This document shows, one piece after another, positions 1-8,514 of a stretch of DNA of 64,000 bases. Location: the NCBI RefSeq assembly GCF_041893525.1, contig NZ_CP169068.1; one strand, given 5' to 3'. Positions within the stretch are counted from its first letter, which is position 1; the number at the start of each line of letters is the position of its first letter. Position numbers and translations under genes: made by a program. Below the pieces are notes generated by a model that worked only from the letters and a program-made list of their open reading frames with translations, was not told the DNA's origin and ran no database searches. The stretch comes from Phaeobacter bryozoorum (GTDB lineage: Bacteria > Pseudomonadota > Alphaproteobacteria > Rhodobacterales > Rhodobacteraceae).

Positions 1-112
1 GATCATGTCTGCGATGTCGCCGACGGCCTCTCCTGTTGCGGTTGAGTTCGCCCAGGAATATGCCATCGAGGCGGACATCGAGGAGCAAGAAGCCGCCGCC
101 GAAGCGAGCTGA
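1..112 (+). CDS. C-terminal end of an unidentified protein (partial)
   Basis: An open frame enters from the left edge (codons start at base 2) and ends at TGA 110-112. The visible 36 residues are rich in Ala and Glu and end EEQEAAAEAS. No domain can be recognised. It lies on the same strand as the DUF924 gene, 137 bp upstream of it. The frame could be a real C-terminal tail or a chance open frame; only upstream sequence can tell. Confidence 0.4.
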   Translation, partial: IMSAMSPTASPVAVEFAQEYAIEADIEEQEAAAEAS

Positions 113-249
113 TTGCGCTAACTCACGGGAACTGTGGCAAGTTTTTCACGAAACTGTCGTGTATGACGCAAATCGTGACGGGCTTGCCCTTGTAAAATCT
201 CTGCAAAAAAGTCTGAATTTCAGAACGGTATCTATGTGGAGGCAGACCT

Positions 250-828
250 ATGACAGGTCCCGAGGAGATCCTGGACTTCTGGCTTGTAAGCACGGGAGAG
301 AAGGGGTGGTACATGCAGGATGACGCGCTGGATGAGGAGATCCGGCGCCGGTTTCAGCCAACATGGGAGGCGGCCTGTGCCGGCAAATGCGACCATTGGC
401 GCAGCAGCCCGCAGGGGGTTCTGGCCTATATCATCCTGACCGATCAGTTTCCGCGCAACATGTTCCGGGGGCAGGCGCAGGCTTTCTCGTCGGATACATT
501 GGCACTGGCGGCGGCGAAATGTGCGATCAGCAAGTCCTGGGACATGAAGATCGACGAACCGCAGCGGCAGTTTTTCTACCTGCCGCTGATGCATTCGGAG
601 AACCTGTGCGATCAGGAACGCTGCGTGCGGCTGATGCTGGAGCGGATGCCCAAGAACGGCGCGTCCAATCTGCTGCATGCGCGCGCCCACCGCGAGGTGA
701 TCCGCCAGTTCGGCCGTTTCCCCTATCGCAACGAGGCGCTGGCGCGCAGCAGCACCGCGCCGGAAATGGATTACGTCATGGCCGGTGGCTATGGCAGCAC
801 CATGCGCAGTCTTCAGGCCGCAGGCTGA
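250..828 (+). CDS. DUF924 family protein
   Basis: The 192-residue product matches the DUF924 family by eye. It has an early EILDFWL segment, a central DQFPRNMFRG motif (residues about 66-75) and a C-terminal NEALAR-SSTAPE-like stretch. The family is small, soluble and of uncharacterised function, with a helical fold resembling TPR proteins. The ATG at 250 follows GGAGG (about 238-242) at good spacing. It lies between an unknown gene and lpdA with its own likely terminator. No enzymatic role can be assigned. Confidence 0.88.
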   Translation: MTGPEEILDFWLVSTGEKGWYMQDDALDEEIRRRFQPTWEAACAGKCDHWRSSPQGVLAYIILTDQFPRNMFRGQAQAFSSDTLALAAAKCAISKSWDMKIDEPQRQFFYLPLMHSENLCDQERCVRLMLERMPKNGASNLLHARAHREVIRQFGRFPYRNEALARSSTAPEMDYVMAGGYGSTMRSLQAAG

Positions 829-881
829 GGCGGCTGCCTTTCAGGCTTGCCTGAAACGCATCCTGCCCTGACACTGTTTTT

Positions 882-920
882 GCGCCGCGCCCCAAGGAAC
901 GGGGTGCGGCGTTGCTGTTT
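882..920 (+). terminator. possible terminator after the DUF924 gene
   Basis: A strong GC-rich hairpin: the arm at 882-893 pairs with 901-912 (with G-U pairs) around a 7-base loop. It is followed by a weak, interrupted T-rich stretch. The weak T run makes this only probable. Confidence 0.4.
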
Positions 921-932
921 CTTGCATGGCTC

Positions 933-989
933 CTATGCGGTTGCATAGTGTGATTGCAGTGCCGCGAGAAATAGTTTAACGGTGAACTA
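933..989. promoter_or_regulatory. two dyads upstream of lpdA
   Basis: CTATGC-GGTT-GCATAG (933-948) is a perfect 6-bp dyad. TAGTT-N8-AACTA (972-989) is a second one, 31 bp before the lpdA start. They could be operator sites or small hairpins; no known regulator was recognised. Confidence 0.35.
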
Positions 990-1019
990 GTTTTTGATCC
1001 AGTATGGCGAGGAACCACC

Positions 1020-2414
1020 ATGGCCGCAGAAACCTATGACGTGATCGTAATCGGCGCAGGGCCGGGGGGCTATGTTGCCGCCATCCGTGCCGCCCAGCTG
1101 GGGTTGAAGACCTGCATTGTCGAACGTGAACATATGGGTGGCATCTGCCTGAACTGGGGCTGCATCCCGACCAAGGCGCTGCTGCGCTCGTCGGAAGTGT
1201 TCCACCTGATGGAGCGGGCCAAGGATTTCGGCCTGAAGGCAGACAACATCGGCTATGATCTGGACGCTGTGGTGAAACGTTCGCGCGGGGTGGCCAAGCA
1301 GCTGTCCAGCGGCATTGGCCATCTGATGAAGAAGAACAAGATTGCCGTGGTCATGGGCGAGGCGACGATCCCGGCCAAGGGCAAAGTGTCGGTGAAAACC
1401 GAAAAGGGCACGCAGGAACTGGCGGCGAAGAATATCGTGCTGGCGACTGGCGCCCGTGCGCGCGAGCTGCCGGGGCTGGAAGCGGACGGCGATCTGGTCT
1501 GGACCTACAAACACGCGCTGCAACCGGTGCGGATGCCGAAGAAGCTGCTGGTCATCGGCTCCGGCGCCATCGGCATTGAATTTGCCAGCTTCTACAACAC
1601 GCTGGGCGCTGACACCACGGTTGTTGAGGTGATGGACAGGGTGCTGCCGGTCGAGGACGCGGAAATCTCCGCCTTTGCCAAGAAGGCCTTTGTCAAACAG
1701 GGCATGAAGATCATGGAGAAAGCCATGGTCAAGCAGCTGGACCGCGGCAAGGGCAAAGTCACCGCCCATATTGAGGTCGGCGGCAAGGTGGAGAAACAGG
1801 AGTTTGACACCGTGATTTCCGCCGTGGGCATCGTCGGCAATGTCGAGGGGCTGGGGCTGGAAGGTCTGGGCGTCAAGGTCGACCGGACCCATGTCGTGAC
1901 CGATGAATACTGCCGCACCGGTGTCGATGGGCTTTATGCCATCGGCGATATCGCAGGGGCGCCCTGGCTGGCGCATAAGGCGTCGCATGAGGGCGTCATG
2001 GTGGCCGAGCTGATCGCGGGCAAGCACGCGCATCCGGTGAAGCCGGAAAGCATTGCGGGCTGCACCTATTGCCAGCCGCAGGTCGCCTCAGTTGGCTATA
2101 CCGAAGCGAAAGCTAAGGAGCTGGGCTATGACATCAAGGTCGGCCGCTTCCCCTTCATCGGCAACGGCAAGGCGATTGCGCTGGGGGAGGCCGAGGGCAT
2201 GGTGAAGACCATCTTTGACGCCAAGACTGGCGAGTTGCTGGGCGCCCATATGGTTGGCGCCGAAGTGACCGAGATGATCCAGGGCTATGTGGTGGGTCGC
2301 CAGCTGGAGACCACCGAAGAAGACCTGATGAACACCGTCTTCCCGCATCCGACGCTGAGCGAGATGATGCATGAGAGCGTGCTCGATGCCTTTGATCGGG
2401 TGATCCATATGTAA
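1020..2414 (+). CDS. lpdA: dihydrolipoyl dehydrogenase (E3)
   Basis: The flavoprotein E3 subunit reoxidises dihydrolipoamide of 2-oxo acid dehydrogenase complexes with NAD+. The 464 residues are full length. The N-terminal FAD-binding motif is GAGPGGY (residues 12-18), the redox disulfide lies in GGICLNWGCIPTKAL (about 40-54), a second nucleotide-binding motif GSGAIGIEF is near residue 180, and the C-terminal HPTLSEMMHE holds the His-Glu pair that completes the partner's active site. It is cytoplasmic. No E1 or E2 gene lies downstream, so the partner complex must be encoded to the left or elsewhere. Two dyads lie upstream and a clear terminator downstream. Confidence 0.96.
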   Translation: MAAETYDVIVIGAGPGGYVAAIRAAQLGLKTCIVEREHMGGICLNWGCIPTKALLRSSEVFHLMERAKDFGLKADNIGYDLDAVVKRSRGVAKQLSSGIGHLMKKNKIAVVMGEATIPAKGKVSVKTEKGTQELAAKNIVLATGARARELPGLEADGDLVWTYKHALQPVRMPKKLLVIGSGAIGIEFASFYNTLGADTTVVEVMDRVLPVEDAEISAFAKKAFVKQGMKIMEKAMVKQLDRGKGKVTAHIEVGGKVEKQEFDTVISAVGIVGNVEGLGLEGLGVKVDRTHVVTDEYCRTGVDGLYAIGDIAGAPWLAHKASHEGVMVAELIAGKHAHPVKPESIAGCTYCQPQVASVGYTEAKAKELGYDIKVGRFPFIGNGKAIALGEAEGMVKTIFDAKTGELLGAHMVGAEVTEMIQGYVVGRQLETTEEDLMNTVFPHPTLSEMMHESVLDAFDRVIHM

Positions 2415-2446
2415 TCTGGTCTTTTGGCCTGATTGATTGAGATGAC

Positions 2447-2479
2447 AGAAACGCCCGAGGCCATGCTTCGGGCGTTTCT
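2447..2479 (+). terminator. lpdA terminator hairpin
   Basis: Perfect 12-bp inverted repeat AGAAACGCCCGA / TCGGGCGTTTCT with a 9-base loop, 33 bp after the lpdA stop. The T run is within the 3' arm. Confidence 0.75.
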
Positions 2480-2606
2480 GCGTCCGGGGGGTCGTGTTTG
2501 ATGTATCGCTCGGCTGGTGCTTTGCAGTGGGGCGCGCTATGCCATGCGCTTCGACCGGTTTTGGCGGATTCCAAGCGCCAGGCGCAATTGCAATGAGGGC
2601 AGCCCC

Positions 2607-3794
2607 ATGAACACCCCCCACCTCCAGGAACCGCAGACCCGCTGGGGCGTGGTGATGATCATCTGGGTCGCCGGCCTGGGGGCAGCGGCGCAATACGGCA
2701 AGATCGCGATCATTTTTGATCAGCTGGGGCTGCTGTATCCGGCTGCGGGGTCATCGCTGAGCCTGACGGTGACCATGGTCGGGGTGCTGGGCATTCTGCT
2801 GGGCGTGGTTGCGGGCGGGTTTGTCGCCTCCTTCGGCTATCGCCGCAGCCTTGTCTGGGCGCTGTGGATCGGGGCGGCGATGTCGGCGCTTCAGGCGCTG
2901 CATCTGCCTTATGGTCTGTTTCTGGCAACACGGCTGATCGAAGGTCTGTCGCATCTGGGGATCGTGGTGGCAGCCCCAACACTGATCCCGCAGATCTGTA
3001 GCCCGCGCCACCGTGGCACGGCGCTGTCGATCTGGAGCACCTTCTTTGGCGTGTCCTTTGCACTGCTGGTCTGGTTCGGCCTGCCGCTGGTTGCCGGTTT
3101 CGGCCTGTTGTCGCTGTTTGGCGCCCATGCGCTGGTGATGGCGGTTCTGGCGCTGTTGCTGGGGCGGGTGCTGAAATCGGTGCAGGTGCCGCCGCGTCTG
3201 CCGCTGCCCAAGCTGGCGGAGCTGCCGGGCCTGCATCTTGAGATCTACCGCTCTCCGGCCAAAGTGGCCCCGGCGGCGGGCTGGCTGTTCTATACCACCT
3301 GTTTCGTGGCGCTGCTTACGGTCCTGCCGCCGCATCTGGATGCGGACGTACGGGTCGGCGTGGTCAGCGCCATGCCGCTGGTCAGCATTGCCACCTCGAT
3401 GACACTCGGGGTCTGGTTGCTGCGCCGGGTGGCGGCGGTGCGGGTGGTGCAGGCGGGGTTCCTGCTGGCCGCTGGTGGCGCGGTCTGGCTGCTGCTGATG
3501 CCGGGGCTGCCGCTGGCCTGCATGGCGCTGGCGGTGGCCTTTGGTCTGGTGCAGGGGGCCAGCTTTGCCTCCGTGCCGCAGCTGAATGCTGAGGCGGCAG
3601 AGCAGGCGCAGTCCAATGGCGCGATGAGCCAGGCCGGCAATATGGGCAATGCCATTGGCACGCCGCTGTTGGTGGCGGCTGTTGCGCTTGGCGGATACCA
3701 CGGGATGATGGGGATGGCGCTGCTGCTGTTTCTTGGCGGCTTGGCCGTGCATGTGATGCTGGCCCGGCGGCGGGCGCAAAGGGCAGCTATCTGA
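2607..3794 (+). CDS. MFS transporter
   Basis: The product is a 395-residue, strongly hydrophobic integral membrane protein with about 12 predicted membrane segments. These fall in two halves split by a hydrophilic loop near residues 190-215, the layout of the major facilitator superfamily. The first loop carries GGFVASFGYRRSL, similar to the MFS motif A region. Substrate is unknown. An upstream in-frame start exists at 2517, but the ATG at 2607 follows GAGGGC and starts just before the conserved part. It is followed within 5 bp by the uvrA SOS box, so it is not co-regulated with uvrA through that site. Confidence 0.85.
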   Translation: MNTPHLQEPQTRWGVVMIIWVAGLGAAAQYGKIAIIFDQLGLLYPAAGSSLSLTVTMVGVLGILLGVVAGGFVASFGYRRSLVWALWIGAAMSALQALHLPYGLFLATRLIEGLSHLGIVVAAPTLIPQICSPRHRGTALSIWSTFFGVSFALLVWFGLPLVAGFGLLSLFGAHALVMAVLALLLGRVLKSVQVPPRLPLPKLAELPGLHLEIYRSPAKVAPAAGWLFYTTCFVALLTVLPPHLDADVRVGVVSAMPLVSIATSMTLGVWLLRRVAAVRVVQAGFLLAAGGAVWLLLMPGLPLACMALAVAFGLVQGASFASVPQLNAEAAEQAQSNGAMSQAGNMGNAIGTPLLVAAVALGGYHGMMGMALLLFLGGLAVHVMLARRRAQRAAI

Positions 3795-3798
3795 AGGC

Positions 3799-3813
3799 GT
3801 TCGCCCTCTGTTC
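3799..3813 (+). promoter_or_regulatory. SOS box (LexA operator) upstream of uvrA
   Basis: GTTCGCCCTCTGTTC is an exact GTTC-N7-GTTC direct repeat, the LexA-binding consensus established for alphaproteobacteria. It lies 91 bp upstream of the uvrA start. A second exact copy is in front of lexA in this window. Confidence 0.85.
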
Positions 3814-3904
3814 TCTTTTTTCTATTGGAGACTCGGCGCGCAGTCCCTATCTGTAGGGTCGGACACCGGTCGCAAGGGCGGCTGGCGTTGAATCTGGGGG
3901 CAGT

Positions 3905-6781
3905 ATGGCTGAGTTGAAATCGATCGAAGTGCGCGGCGCGCGCGAGCACAACCTGAAAAACATCGACGTGGATATCCCGCGCGATCAGCTGGTGGTGATC
4001 ACCGGCCTGTCCGGCTCGGGCAAGTCCAGCCTCGCGTTTGATACCATCTATGCCGAAGGCCAGCGCCGCTATGTCGAGAGCCTGTCGGCCTATGCGCGCC
4101 AGTTCCTCGACATGATGGAAAAGCCGGATGTGGATCACATCAGCGGCCTGTCGCCTGCGATCTCCATCGAGCAGAAGACCACCTCGAAGAACCCGCGTTC
4201 GACTGTGGGGACCGTGACCGAGATCTACGATTATCTGCGTCTGCTGTTTGCCCGCGCGGGCACGCCCTATTCGCCGGCCACCGGAATGCCGATCGAGGCG
4301 CAGCAGGTGCAGGATATGGTCGATCGCATCATGACGCTGGAGGAGGGTACCCGTGGTTTCCTGCTGGCGCCCATTGTGCGGGACCGCAAGGGGGAGTACC
4401 GCAAGGAGTTCCTCGAGCTGCGCAAGCAGGGCTTCCAGCGCGTGAAGGTGGATGGCGAATTCTACGAGCTGGATGAACCGCCGACATTGGACAAGAAGTT
4501 CCGCCATGACATTGATGTGGTGGTTGATCGTCTGGTGGTTCGTGAGGGGTTGGAAACCCGGCTGGCCGACAGCCTGCGCACCGCGCTGGATCTGGCTGAT
4601 GGCATCGCCATTCTGGAAACCGCCCCGCGTGCGGCCGAGGGCGAAGAAGCGCCGACGCCGGAGCGGATTACTTTTTCCGAGAATTTTGCCTGCCCGGTCA
4701 GCGGTTTTACCATTCCCGAGATCGAACCACGGCTGTTTTCCTTTAACGCGCCGTTTGGGGCCTGCCCGGAATGTGACGGTCTGGGGGTTGAGCTGTTCTT
4801 TGACGAGCGGCTGGTGGTGCCGGATCAGAACCTGAAGATCTATGACGGCGCGCTGGCGCCCTGGCGCAAGGGCAAATCGCCCTATTTCCTACAGACCATC
4901 GAAGCCATCGCCAAACATTACCAGTTCGACAAGAACACCAAGTGGAAGGACCTGCCCAATAAGGTGCAGCAGGTGTTTCTGCACGGTTCTGGCGATGAGG
5001 AAATCAAGTTCCGCTACGATGAGGGCGGTCGTGTCTATGAGGTGACGCGGGTTTTTGAGGGGGTGATCCCCAATATGGAACGCCGCTACCGCGAGACCGA
5101 CTCCAGCTGGATCCGTGAGGAGTTCGAACGCTATCAGAATAACCGCCCCTGTGGCACCTGCGAAGGCTACCGGCTGCGCGAAGAGGCGCTGGCGGTCAAG
5201 ATCGCCGGGCTGCATGTGGGGCAGGTGGTGCAGATGTCGATCCGCGAGGCGCTGGCCTGGATCGAGGATGTGCCCAACCACCTGTCGACGCAGAAACAGG
5301 AAATCGCCCGCGCCATCGTGAAGGAGATCCGCGAACGTCTGGGTTTCCTCAACAATGTTGGTCTGGAATATCTGACGCTCAGCCGCAATGCCGGCACGCT
5401 CTCCGGTGGCGAAAGCCAGCGGATCCGTCTGGCGTCGCAGATCGGCTCTGGTCTGACGGGCGTTCTCTATGTGCTGGATGAACCTTCTATCGGGCTGCAT
5501 CAGCGCGACAATGACCGGCTGCTGGAGACGCTGAAAAACCTGCGCGATCAGGGCAATACGGTGATTGTTGTCGAACATGACGAGGATGCGATCCGCGAGG
5601 CGGATTATGTTTTTGACATCGGTCCGGGTGCCGGGGTGCATGGCGGCCAGGTGGTCAGCCATGGCACGCCGGAGATGATCGCGGCCGATGAAGCCTCGAT
5701 CACCGGGCAATATCTGTCCGGCAAGCGTGAGATCGCGGTCCCCGCCGAGCGGCGCAAGGGCAATGGCAAATCGGTGAAAGTGGTGAAGGCCACCGGCAAC
5801 AACCTGAAAGAGGTGACGGCGGAGTTTCCGCTGGGCAAATTCCTCTGTGTGTCCGGCGTCTCTGGCGGCGGCAAATCCACGCTGACGATTGAGACGCTGT
5901 TCAAGACCGCCTCCATGCGATTGAACGGCGCGCGTCAGACACCGGCGCCCTGCGAGACGATCAAGGGGCTGGAGCATCTGGACAAGGTGATCGACATCGA
6001 CCAGCGCCCGATTGGCCGGACGCCACGGTCAAATCCGGCGACCTACACCGGTGCTTTTACCCCGATCCGCGAATGGTTTGCAGGGCTGCCGGAGTCAAAG
6101 ACGCGCGGCTACAAACCGGGTCGGTTTTCCTTCAACGTGAAGGGCGGTCGCTGCGAGGCCTGTCAGGGTGACGGGGTGATCAAGATCGAGATGCACTTCC
6201 TGCCGGATGTCTATGTCGAATGCGAAACCTGCAAGGGCGCACGCTATAACCGTGAGACGCTGGAGATCCAGTTCAAGGGCAAGTCGATTGCCGATGTGCT
6301 GGATATGACGGTGGAGGATGCGCAGCAGTTCTTCCAGGCGGTGCCGTCCATCCGTGACAAGATGGATGCGCTGATGCGGGTGGGCCTTGGCTATATCAAG
6401 GTGGGCCAGCAGGCGACCACCCTGTCCGGCGGCGAGGCGCAGCGGGTCAAGCTGTCAAAGGAACTTGCCAAACGCTCAACCGGGCGGACGCTCTATATTC
6501 TGGACGAGCCGACAACTGGTCTGCATTTCGAGGATGTACGCAAGCTGCTGGAAGTGCTGCATGAGCTGGTCGATCAGGGCAATTCCGTCGTGGTGATCGA
6601 GCATAACCTAGATGTGATCAAAACCGCCGACTGGATCATTGATATCGGTCCTGAAGGTGGTGACGGCGGCGGTCAGATCGTGGCCGCAGGCACACCCGAG
6701 GAGGTTGCCGCCACCGAAGGCAGCCATACCGGCCACTACCTGAAGGATATCCTGAAGGCGCGCAGCCTGGCGGCGGAGTGA
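3905..6781 (+). CDS. uvrA: excinuclease ABC subunit A
   Basis: The damage-recognition ATPase of nucleotide excision repair, 958 residues, full length. Both ABC modules are present: Walker A GLSGSGKSS (about residue 35) and GVSGGGKST (about 653), signatures LSGGESQR and LSGGEAQR, and Walker B LDEPSIGLH and LDEPTTGLH. Zinc-finger cysteines are visible in CPECDGLG, CGTCEGYR and CEACQGDG...CETCKGAR. The ATG follows GGGGGCAG. The SOS box upstream implies LexA control. That matters because LexA here lacks its catalytic Ser, which would keep uvrA partly repressed after damage if the substitution is real. Confidence 0.97.
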   Translation: MAELKSIEVRGAREHNLKNIDVDIPRDQLVVITGLSGSGKSSLAFDTIYAEGQRRYVESLSAYARQFLDMMEKPDVDHISGLSPAISIEQKTTSKNPRSTVGTVTEIYDYLRLLFARAGTPYSPATGMPIEAQQVQDMVDRIMTLEEGTRGFLLAPIVRDRKGEYRKEFLELRKQGFQRVKVDGEFYELDEPPTLDKKFRHDIDVVVDRLVVREGLETRLADSLRTALDLADGIAILETAPRAAEGEEAPTPERITFSENFACPVSGFTIPEIEPRLFSFNAPFGACPECDGLGVELFFDERLVVPDQNLKIYDGALAPWRKGKSPYFLQTIEAIAKHYQFDKNTKWKDLPNKVQQVFLHGSGDEEIKFRYDEGGRVYEVTRVFEGVIPNMERRYRETDSSWIREEFERYQNNRPCGTCEGYRLREEALAVKIAGLHVGQVVQMSIREALAWIEDVPNHLSTQKQEIARAIVKEIRERLGFLNNVGLEYLTLSRNAGTLSGGESQRIRLASQIGSGLTGVLYVLDEPSIGLHQRDNDRLLETLKNLRDQGNTVIVVEHDEDAIREADYVFDIGPGAGVHGGQVVSHGTPEMIAADEASITGQYLSGKREIAVPAERRKGNGKSVKVVKATGNNLKEVTAEFPLGKFLCVSGVSGGGKSTLTIETLFKTASMRLNGARQTPAPCETIKGLEHLDKVIDIDQRPIGRTPRSNPATYTGAFTPIREWFAGLPESKTRGYKPGRFSFNVKGGRCEACQGDGVIKIEMHFLPDVYVECETCKGARYNRETLEIQFKGKSIADVLDMTVEDAQQFFQAVPSIRDKMDALMRVGLGYIKVGQQATTLSGGEAQRVKLSKELAKRSTGRTLYILDEPTTGLHFEDVRKLLEVLHELVDQGNSVVVIEHNLDVIKTADWIIDIGPEGGDGGGQIVAAGTPEEVAATEGSHTGHYLKDILKARSLAAE

Positions 6782-6894
6782 TCCGCCAGGCGCGGCGGTC
6801 AGTCTGTGGCGGGACATAGTCCCTGTCGCGCTGAGTCGATCCTGCCAGTGTCCTGCGAAACGGTATCCTGAAACGACGAAGCCTAAAAAGACGA

Positions 6895-6927
6895 AGCGCC
6901 GCCGACATTCTGTCAGCGGCGCTTTCC
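6895..6927. terminator. hairpin terminator between uvrA and the AT-rich region
   Basis: AAGCGCCGC pairs with GCGGCGCTT, extended inside by GACA/TGTC. On the plus strand it follows uvrA but has little T run. On the minus strand it is followed by a TCTTTTT-like run, so it is a better terminator for minus-strand transcription from the AT-rich region. Coordinates are good to about 2 bp. Confidence 0.55.
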
Positions 6928-7403
6928 ACAGAGCTGGATTGGGACGGCGCGGCACCCTTCGGGGGGGTGGGGGAGAGCCTGCGGACGAGGGGCGCAGGCA
7001 GCAGATGCCGCAAACCAAAATCGTTTAATCCAATTGGCGTGGAAGTCTTCTTCTCAGAAGCCAAGCGAACCTGTGTAAATGCGACGAAATAGACGATACC
7101 GGTGGGGGTTCAGTGTCGTTTCTTACGTATTCGCAAAGTGTCGCTTATATATAGGTCGGTCCTTTCCTGATAATTGCCGTATTAATGTCTATACGCCATC
7201 GGCCTACTGCCAATTAACGAAATAGGGCCCGGATTGCTTCCAGAGAGAGTGGCCATTTTTAGCCGCATCGTCAGGGGGGATCAGATATTTGGCTGATCTA
7301 TTCGTAGGTTGACATATGAATATTCATGCGTCTAGGAAAAAGTTAACGCGTCGCCTTACGTAAAAATAATAATTTTACATTTCCTAATGTGAAGATCTGT
7401 TAA

Positions 7404-7419
7404 TTAATTGTCTGTTAAC
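7404..7419. promoter_or_regulatory. CtrA-type binding site
   Basis: TTAA-TTGTCTG-TTAAC is an exact match to the established CtrA consensus TTAA-N7-TTAAC. No gene starts within 200 bp on either side, so its target is not obvious. Confidence 0.5.
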
Positions 7420-7518
7420 GAAAGTTTCCCGAAAAACTGTTGATCATTTTATTTATTTCCCCGCTTGTAAAGCGCCTGAGGGCGGCAGCATCAAAATGCG
7501 TGAATAACGCCAAATCAG

Positions 7519-7553
7519 AGAAAAACGCCGCAGCCCGGAATGGGTGCGGCGTC
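7519..7553 (-). terminator. terminator of the valine-catabolism operon
   Basis: ACGCCGCA (7525-7532) pairs with TGCGGCGT (7545-7552), strengthened by GCCC/GGG. On the minus strand a T run follows directly. It lies about 85 bp past the mmsB stop. Confidence 0.75.
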
Positions 7554-7635
7554 CGGGTGTTTTTTACGAACTCTAAGTCAGGCGTCAGGTCACGGGGGGC
7601 CGGATCTGGCGGAGACAAAAGGCTCAGCTGTCGGT

Positions 7636-8511
7636 TCAATCGTGGCGGCTGCGGGCCGCGAAGCGCGGCAACATGGCGCTGAAATCCTTGCCTGCGCCGC
7701 CTTCTTCCTCAACAAACATGGAATAAAGCGCCTGCGCCAGCGCCCCCATCGGCGTGTCGGCATCGGCGCTATGGGCGGCCTGCTGGGCCAGACGCAGATC
7801 TTTCAGCATCAGCTCGGCGGCAAACCCGGGTTTGTAGTCATTATCGGCAGGCGACTGCGGGCCAACCCCCGGCGCCGGGCAATAGGCGTTCATCGACCAG
7901 CTGTAGCCAGAGGAGGTGGAGACCACATCGAACATCTTCTGACGGTCGAGACCCAGTTTGTCGGCAAGGGCAAAGGCCTCGCAGGTGCCGATCATGGTGA
8001 TGCCGAGGATCATGTTGTTACAGATCTTGGCGGCCTGACCGGCGCCGGCATCGCCGCAGTGCACAGCCTTTTGTCCCATCACGTCAAACAGCGGCTTGGC
8101 TGCGTCGAAGGCGGCCTGGCTGCCACCGGCCATGAAGGTCAGCGTGCCGGCCGATGCGCCACCAATACCGCCGGAAACCGGGGCGTCGACAAACATCAGA
8201 TTGGCCGACCCGGCACGATCGGCGACCGCGCGGGCGCTGTCGACGTCGACGGTAGAGCAGTCAACCAATGCAGCACCGGTCGCCATTGCGGGGATCACGT
8301 CATCGGCAACCGAGCGCAGGATCTCGCCGTTGGGCAGCATCGTGATCACCACCTCTGCGCCGGTCGCGGCCTCAGCGGCGGAGGCCGCCATGGTGACGCC
8401 CTCGATCGAGACATCCGCCATGTCAAAGCCGGTGACGGTGTGGCCTGCCTTTGCCAGATTGGCGGCCATTGGGGCCCCCATATTGCCGAGACCGATAAAT
8501 CCGATGTTCAT
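7636..8511 (-). CDS. mmsB: 3-hydroxyisobutyrate dehydrogenase
   Basis: Oxidises 3-hydroxyisobutyrate to methylmalonate semialdehyde with NAD+ in valine degradation. The 291 residues show the N-terminal Rossmann motif GFIGLGNMGAPMAANLAKAG, the substrate-binding DAPVSGG (about 117-123) and the catalytic-lysine segment GQAAKICNN (about 166-174), all typical of beta-hydroxyacid dehydrogenases. The ATG follows GAGGAGGAG, which overlaps the end of the upstream hydrolase gene 3 bp away, so the two are cotranslated. It is the last gene of a three-gene minus-strand operon with a clear terminator; its product would feed mmsA at 15.0 kb. Confidence 0.93.
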   Translation of the reverse strand: MNIGFIGLGNMGAPMAANLAKAGHTVTGFDMADVSIEGVTMAASAAEAATGAEVVITMLPNGEILRSVADDVIPAMATGAALVDCSTVDVDSARAVADRAGSANLMFVDAPVSGGIGGASAGTLTFMAGGSQAAFDAAKPLFDVMGQKAVHCGDAGAGQAAKICNNMILGITMIGTCEAFALADKLGLDRQKMFDVVSTSSGYSWSMNAYCPAPGVGPQSPADNDYKPGFAAELMLKDLRLAQQAAHSADADTPMGALAQALYSMFVEEEGGAGKDFSAMLPRFAARSRHD

Positions 8512-8514
8512 GTC

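Larger units (their letters stand above)
6782..7635. other. 854-bp gene-free region, partly AT-rich
   Basis: It lies between the convergent ends of uvrA and mmsB. The first 100 bp hold a GC hairpin (about 6895-6927), the last 120 bp the mmsB terminator. The middle (about 7060-7480) is distinctly AT-rich and contains a CtrA-type site (7404-7419), the dyad GATCAG-N8-CTGATC (7279-7298) and the palindrome ATGAATATTCAT (7316-7327). No credible protein-coding frame was found in it. Confidence 0.6.

Noticed and set aside
7415..7639. 74-codon minus-strand frame in the AT-rich gap
   Set aside because: It runs through the mmsB terminator and overlaps the end of mmsB; no conserved features.
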